In this document: in pieces, positions 59,972 to 64,000 of the stretch
How positions within the stretch are numbered: the stretch's first letter is position 1
How the letters are laid out: every line of letters begins with the position of its first letter
Assembly: GCA_963942565.1 (NCBI GenBank)
Contig: CAWWDR010000034.1
Coordinates: 1 to 64,000 of the forward strand
Source: Maea johnstoni
Lineage: Eukaryota > Annelida > Polychaeta > Spionida > Magelonidae
Direction: 5' to 3'
DNA length: 64,000 bases
Notes under the pieces: generated by a model
The model's database searches: none
What the model was told of the DNA's origin: nothing
What the model saw: only the letters and a program-made list of their open reading frames with translations
Position numbers and translations under genes: made by a program

Positions 59972-61747
59972 ATGATTTTGCGGCTTGCCCTACTGGTGTG
60001 TGTCTGCGCTGTGCTGGCAGCTGCCCAGCAAGAGAAACTGTCAGAGGAAGAACTCAGTCAGCTGCAGAATAGCGACATCAACGTGGAAGGTGAGCAATCC
60101 TCGCAATTACACCTTGTGCGCCGTGAGAAGCGGGATGCTGATGAGAGTGATGAGATGCAGAGATGGCGGCGGGGCGGCAGATATAGAGGCAGACAGCAGA
60201 TGAGGAATGGCGGAGATGGATCTGAGGGTGACTCATCTGAGCCTGCTAGACATCCCCACCACCACAGAGGGCACGGAGGTCCACCCAGAAGGCGCCCGCG
60301 CCCTACAGGCGATACACCAACTGGCGGACACTCTGGGCGCAGGCATGGCCACGGGCGCCCACGACCAACAGGGCACCCCAACGTCACCGGGCGACCACAT
60401 CATCATGGCAACGACTCTCATTCTGGCGAGCAGGGTGGTCACTCTGGGCGCAGGCATGGCCACGGGCGCCCACGACCAACAGGGCACCCCAACGTCACCG
60501 GGCGACCACATCATCATGGCAACGACTCTCATTCTGGCGAGCAGGGTGGACACTCTGGGCGCAGGCATGGCCACGGGCGCCCACGACCAACAGGGCACCC
60601 CAACGTCACCGGGCGACCACATCATCATGGCAACGACTCTCATTCTGGCGAGCAGGGTGGTCACTCTGGGCGCAGGCATGGCCACGGGCGCCCACGACCA
60701 ACAGGGCACCCCAACGTCACCGGGCGACCACATCATCATGGCAACGACTCTCATTCTGGCGAGCAGGGTGGTCACTCTGGGCGCAGGCATGGCCATGGGC
60801 GACCACGACCAACAGGGCACCCCAACGTCACCGGGCGACCACATCATCATGGCAACGACTCTCATTCTGGCGAGCAGGGTGGACACTCTGGGCGCAGGCA
60901 TGGCCATGGGCGCCCACGACCAACAGGGCACCCCAACGTCACCGGGCGACCACATCATCATGGCAACGACTCTCATTCTGGCGAGCACGGTGGACACTCT
61001 GGGCGCAGGCATGGCCATGGGCGACCACGACCAACAGGGCACCCCAACATCACTGGTCATCCCCACCCCCATCCCCGACCCACCGGTCACCCTGGCTTCA
61101 CAGGGAGCCCACGCCCTACACCAACTGGTAGTTCCACCGACGATCTTGAAATGCTGAGCCAACAATTACGAAGAGCATATGGTAGTGAAGAAGATAATGA
61201 TGATGATGACAGTGAAGCCAGTAATGAAAGTGATGACTACAGTGATAATGATGATGATGATGATGACGATGACGATGATGATGATGATGATGATGATAGT
61301 GTTGATAGCGATGACGGTTCTGATTCTGATGCATCCTCTCCTAAAAGGCCCCGACGGCCACGCCCAACTGGTCATCCCAAGTTCCCTAGACGTCCTCGTC
61401 CCACGGGCCGACCACGTGGCACAGGCAGACCACGCCCACGCCCAACAGGCCTGCCAAACGTCACCGGTCAGCCTGGTCATCGCAGACATCGTCCTCGTCC
61501 CACTGGTCAACCCCGCGTCACAGGTGAACCAAGGCCTACTGGTGGCCCCAGGGACAGAGATGATGATGATACCCCACGTCGCCCCCGCCCCACGGGCAGA
61601 CCTCGTGGTGGACGGGGTGGTCGTAGAGGGAATGGTGGTCCTAGAGGTAATGGTGGTCGCAGGGGAGGCGGACGTGGCGACCGCGGATCTCAGAGAGGTC
61701 GCAGAAGTCTTTATGGAATGATTCAAGACATCGCCAATATGTTTTAA
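59972..61747 (+). CDS. Secreted His/Arg/Asp-rich repeat protein, copy 5 (longest, complete)
   Basis: 591 residues; the longest copy and, with copy 1, the only one with a complete C-terminus. Signal peptide and RREKR at 50-54 as in copy 1. Six full 37-residue repeats plus a partial seventh run from 60323 with an exact 111-bp period (seventh at 60989). Repeats differ at a few positions only (for example GGTGGTCAC or GGTGGACAC), so the expansion is recent. Each full repeat has two N-glycosylation sequons (NVT and NDS). The Ser/Asp block is also the longest. RGD, RRGRR-like QRGRR and SLYGMIQDIANMF end the chain. Confidence 0.86.
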   Translation: MILRLALLVCVCAVLAAAQQEKLSEEELSQLQNSDINVEGEQSSQLHLVRREKRDADESDEMQRWRRGGRYRGRQQMRNGGDGSEGDSSEPARHPHHHRGHGGPPRRRPRPTGDTPTGGHSGRRHGHGRPRPTGHPNVTGRPHHHGNDSHSGEQGGHSGRRHGHGRPRPTGHPNVTGRPHHHGNDSHSGEQGGHSGRRHGHGRPRPTGHPNVTGRPHHHGNDSHSGEQGGHSGRRHGHGRPRPTGHPNVTGRPHHHGNDSHSGEQGGHSGRRHGHGRPRPTGHPNVTGRPHHHGNDSHSGEQGGHSGRRHGHGRPRPTGHPNVTGRPHHHGNDSHSGEHGGHSGRRHGHGRPRPTGHPNITGHPHPHPRPTGHPGFTGSPRPTPTGSSTDDLEMLSQQLRRAYGSEEDNDDDDSEASNESDDYSDNDDDDDDDDDDDDDDDDSVDSDDGSDSDASSPKRPRRPRPTGHPKFPRRPRPTGRPRGTGRPRPRPTGLPNVTGQPGHRRHRPRPTGQPRVTGEPRPTGGPRDRDDDDTPRRPRPTGRPRGGRGGRRGNGGPRGNGGRRGGGRGDRGSQRGRRSLYGMIQDIANMF

Positions 61748-62260
61748 AAACTGCCAGTTAGATAATTATCAAAAGTTTGGTAAAGTCATCCACGCAACGC
61801 TGAGAGCAAAATACGATACGTAAACCGTAATCGAGAGCCAAGTTTGTCTTCCTTAATCGGTCTTGCAATTCTGTGAGGAAAGCATGTATGTATGTATGTA
61901 TGTAGGCATATGTATGCATGTATATCTATGCATGCATATATGTGTATGTATGTGTGTGTTTAACCGTACTAAAATATAGGTGACTGTGTTTTAGGTAAAA
62001 ATTGAAATGAAATCAAAGAACTGCCATAAACATCCGCTGTATTGCAGATACAACCCACGCAAGTTAGGGTATGACTCAATTTTCTATACTCTACAATACC
62101 TAATACCAGCTAGTGTGCCAAAGTTCTGAATTGTATTATGTTATATCTGAATATCATGTGCTGGTCGCATGTTACTTAGTGCAGACGCTATTGCTTATAA
62201 GATATGTTCTGCAGGAAAATATTACTTTGTTCATAAATAAACATTGACGTGTAAGTTTCT
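61748..62260 (+). terminator. Gene 5 3' UTR and poly(A) signal
   Basis: TATG microsatellite at about 61885-61905; AATAAA at 62236-62241. Confidence 0.73.
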
Positions 62261-62630
62261 GTTGTTGTTTTTTCGTGCGTTAAATGTGTTTGTTGAAAAC
62301 ACTAAACCTAGAAATGACGTGACACCACGTTGCCCAGTGAGCATTTAGATGTAATAGTCGGTAAAACACATTGAATGTTCTCTTCCAAATATGACTCCAA
62401 AACACACTGGCACAGAATGGCTAGAAATCCGTTATTTGTCTTGATCTCAATGGTGCATCCAGGGTGATTTTGATATTTGGAATGCGACATCTATGTTCAT
62501 GGCCAATTATTTTGATAGAGCAAGTTGGCCTTGAGATTACATTGAAAAAAGATTTGTGCAAATTAATATTTTAGGCTGCCTTTTTTGCCTAAATTCAAAA
62601 GAAAATCAAAAATCTGACATGAGAGAAGTT
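62261..62630. other. Conserved intergenic block after gene 5
   Basis: Counterpart of 4111-4494, closest to unit 1. No gene seen. Confidence 0.4.
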
Positions 62631-64000
62631 CCAAGTAGACCTTTTACCAAAGGTGAGGTTTACAACGCAATAAGTAGGCTCACCCTTTGAAAAGCTTGTG
62701 GTGCCGACACTATACCTGCCGAACACATTATTTATGGCAGTGAAAATCTTAGGATTGCTTTAACACACGTTTATAACCTCATATTGAACCAGTATTACAT
62801 CGCAGATAATTTAACGATTGGTGTTCAGATCCCTTTGTATGAAGGTAAAAACCAACGTAGTATGAGTACTGCTAGCTACCGAAGAAAAAAAGCTTGTTGA
62901 ATAACTTTGATAAGGTATATGAAATTCTCGTTTTTGAACCGTTTAGACAAATGATGGTCAGGCAATGGCGCCGGCATTATTTTGAAATTCCAATGTGCCA
63001 GACCAAAGGGTCAAGGACAAATAAGTTTGAATCTCTTGGAATAAAATATGACACTTTAGAAATGGATCAGATAACAGAAATAAATTTGGAGAGTAGAATA
63101 AAAGAGTTTAATCAATATTTAAAAGTCTACTGATATCCAAGTTAACACATATCCTGCTGTCTCTTCCAAACCCAAAAACACAAACCCTACATGAAATTGA
63201 ATGTTTATTCAAAAACTGTTTATGGAAAAACAAATGCCCAAAATATGGGGCTGAAATTTTAGAACGGAACCAATCAGATGGGAGACTAGGTTATCCTAAA
63301 GTTGCTGACTTTAATGATGCCTTAAAGATATATTGGATTAAGCTTACTTATATGGGAGGGATGGAGAGTATTCCCTAAAGTATACAGTCTTGATAGAGCT
63401 ACTTTGTGGTGCAAAATATGTTGATAAGATATTTAAAAAAGTAGAAACCGGGTTTTGGAAAGATTTGTGCTTGCTCTGCAAACGTTTTATCAAAACTGTT
63501 CACCTCCGTCTTTTAAAAAAATTTAGGCTAGTGCCCTTATGATGTAAAGGGATAGGAAATTTGATTTTAACGAATAAGTGGCTTAAAAAGTATTGCAGGT
63601 TAAAGATGTATTAGACTCTGTAAGTGAACTAGTTAAAAGAACTCATTTAAATGATATGTATAATATTCAATATAGTTTCTTGGAATATGGACAACTAGCC
63701 TTTTCTACACGAAACAAACTCAGCAAGTTTAATCATCACAGGAAGCAAGCAATAGGTCCAGATCTGCCACTTCTATTATCATTGGTTTAATGTTCAAATA
63801 AAGGCTGTTCCAATATTCGCAAATGAATGAAAGGACAAAATGACAATCTTTTACAAAATTTTCAGGAATATTGGTCCTTAAAACCTAATGAATATATACA
63901 GTTTCATTATGTTAAAATGATACTGTATATAAAGATGTTGGAGATGGAGGTTTAAAAATGTTGAACATGGTTGAGTTTGATTTTAGTTTAAAAATTACTT
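62631..64000 (+). mobile_element. Degenerate sense-strand LINE remnants, unit 5 (runs off the window)
   Basis: Same wreck as in the other units but without the duplication-flanked LINE 3' fragment. From about 63919 it enters the Tx1-like 3' fragment seen in unit 4 at 48824. The window ends inside it. Confidence 0.68.

Noticed and set aside
60207-61165. Long alternative-frame and antisense ORFs (about 310 residues) over copy 5, and similar ones over all copies
   Set aside because: They arise because the 111-bp repeat is a multiple of three and lacks stops in other frames. They have no signal peptide or known domain and their length simply follows repeat number.
59972-61747. Assigning the family to echinoid Trf/185-333 or to a named shell-matrix protein
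   Set aside because: Only composition, RGD and clustering agree; leader sequence, intron position and repeat motif do not match what I know of those families.

Overview
The window is AT-rich, repeat-dense animal DNA. Evidence for a metazoan is spliced 5' UTRs with GT...AG introns, TATA promoters, AATAAA signals, Tx1/L1-type LINEs, MITEs and a tRNA-derived SINE. I cannot place it below 'probably a marine invertebrate'; nothing read here fixes the phylum.

The organising principle is a head-to-tail tandem array of five segmental units (about 313-19097, 19098-30427, 30428-42282, 42283-57103 and 57104 to beyond the end). Each unit starts with a strongly conserved TATA promoter carrying a CRE palindrome, a second CRE-like site and a Rel/NF-kappaB-like site. 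Next come a short untranslated exon 1, a 1.4-2.6 kb 5' UTR intron filled with a 28-bp minisatellite, and one coding exon (CDS at 2410, 20929, 32106, 44932, 59972, all +). A 3' UTR with AATAAA follows, then several kb of nested transposon wreckage that is itself repeated from unit to unit.

The five genes encode one family of secreted low-complexity proteins that I do not recognise. In order they have a signal peptide, an acidic propeptide ending in a furin-type RREKR, a His/Gly/Arg/Pro-rich region built from a 37-residue (111-bp) repeat with N-glycosylation sequons, a Ser/Asp block with a poly-Asp run, an RPRPTG-rich region, an Arg/Gly tail with RGD, and a short hydrophobic C-terminal peptide. 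Repeat number differs (2, 3, 2, 3, 7). Copies 2, 3 and 4 end early and lose the C-terminal peptide; copy 3 also loses RGD. The promoter suggests inducible expression. A diversified immune effector or a mineral/metal-binding matrix protein are the two hypotheses that fit the composition; neither is proven.

Between genes each unit holds, in order: (a) sense-strand LINE remnants of two kinds, (b) a roughly 640-bp MITE with long inverted ends, (c) a conserved non-coding block, and (d) a reverse-strand Tx1-like LINE remnant running up to the next promoter. Private insertions decorate single units: an 8.1-kb full-length LINE inside the MITE of unit 1; a 1.7-kb antisense LINE and two large hairpins in unit 2; a SINE, TA arrays and 180-bp repeats in unit 3; a 1.5-kb element with 10-bp target duplications and another TIR element in unit 4; and an LTR-retroelement fossil in the intron of unit 5. 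The pattern of shared insertions and shared sequence variants is mosaic, so unequal crossing-over or gene conversion has reshuffled the array.
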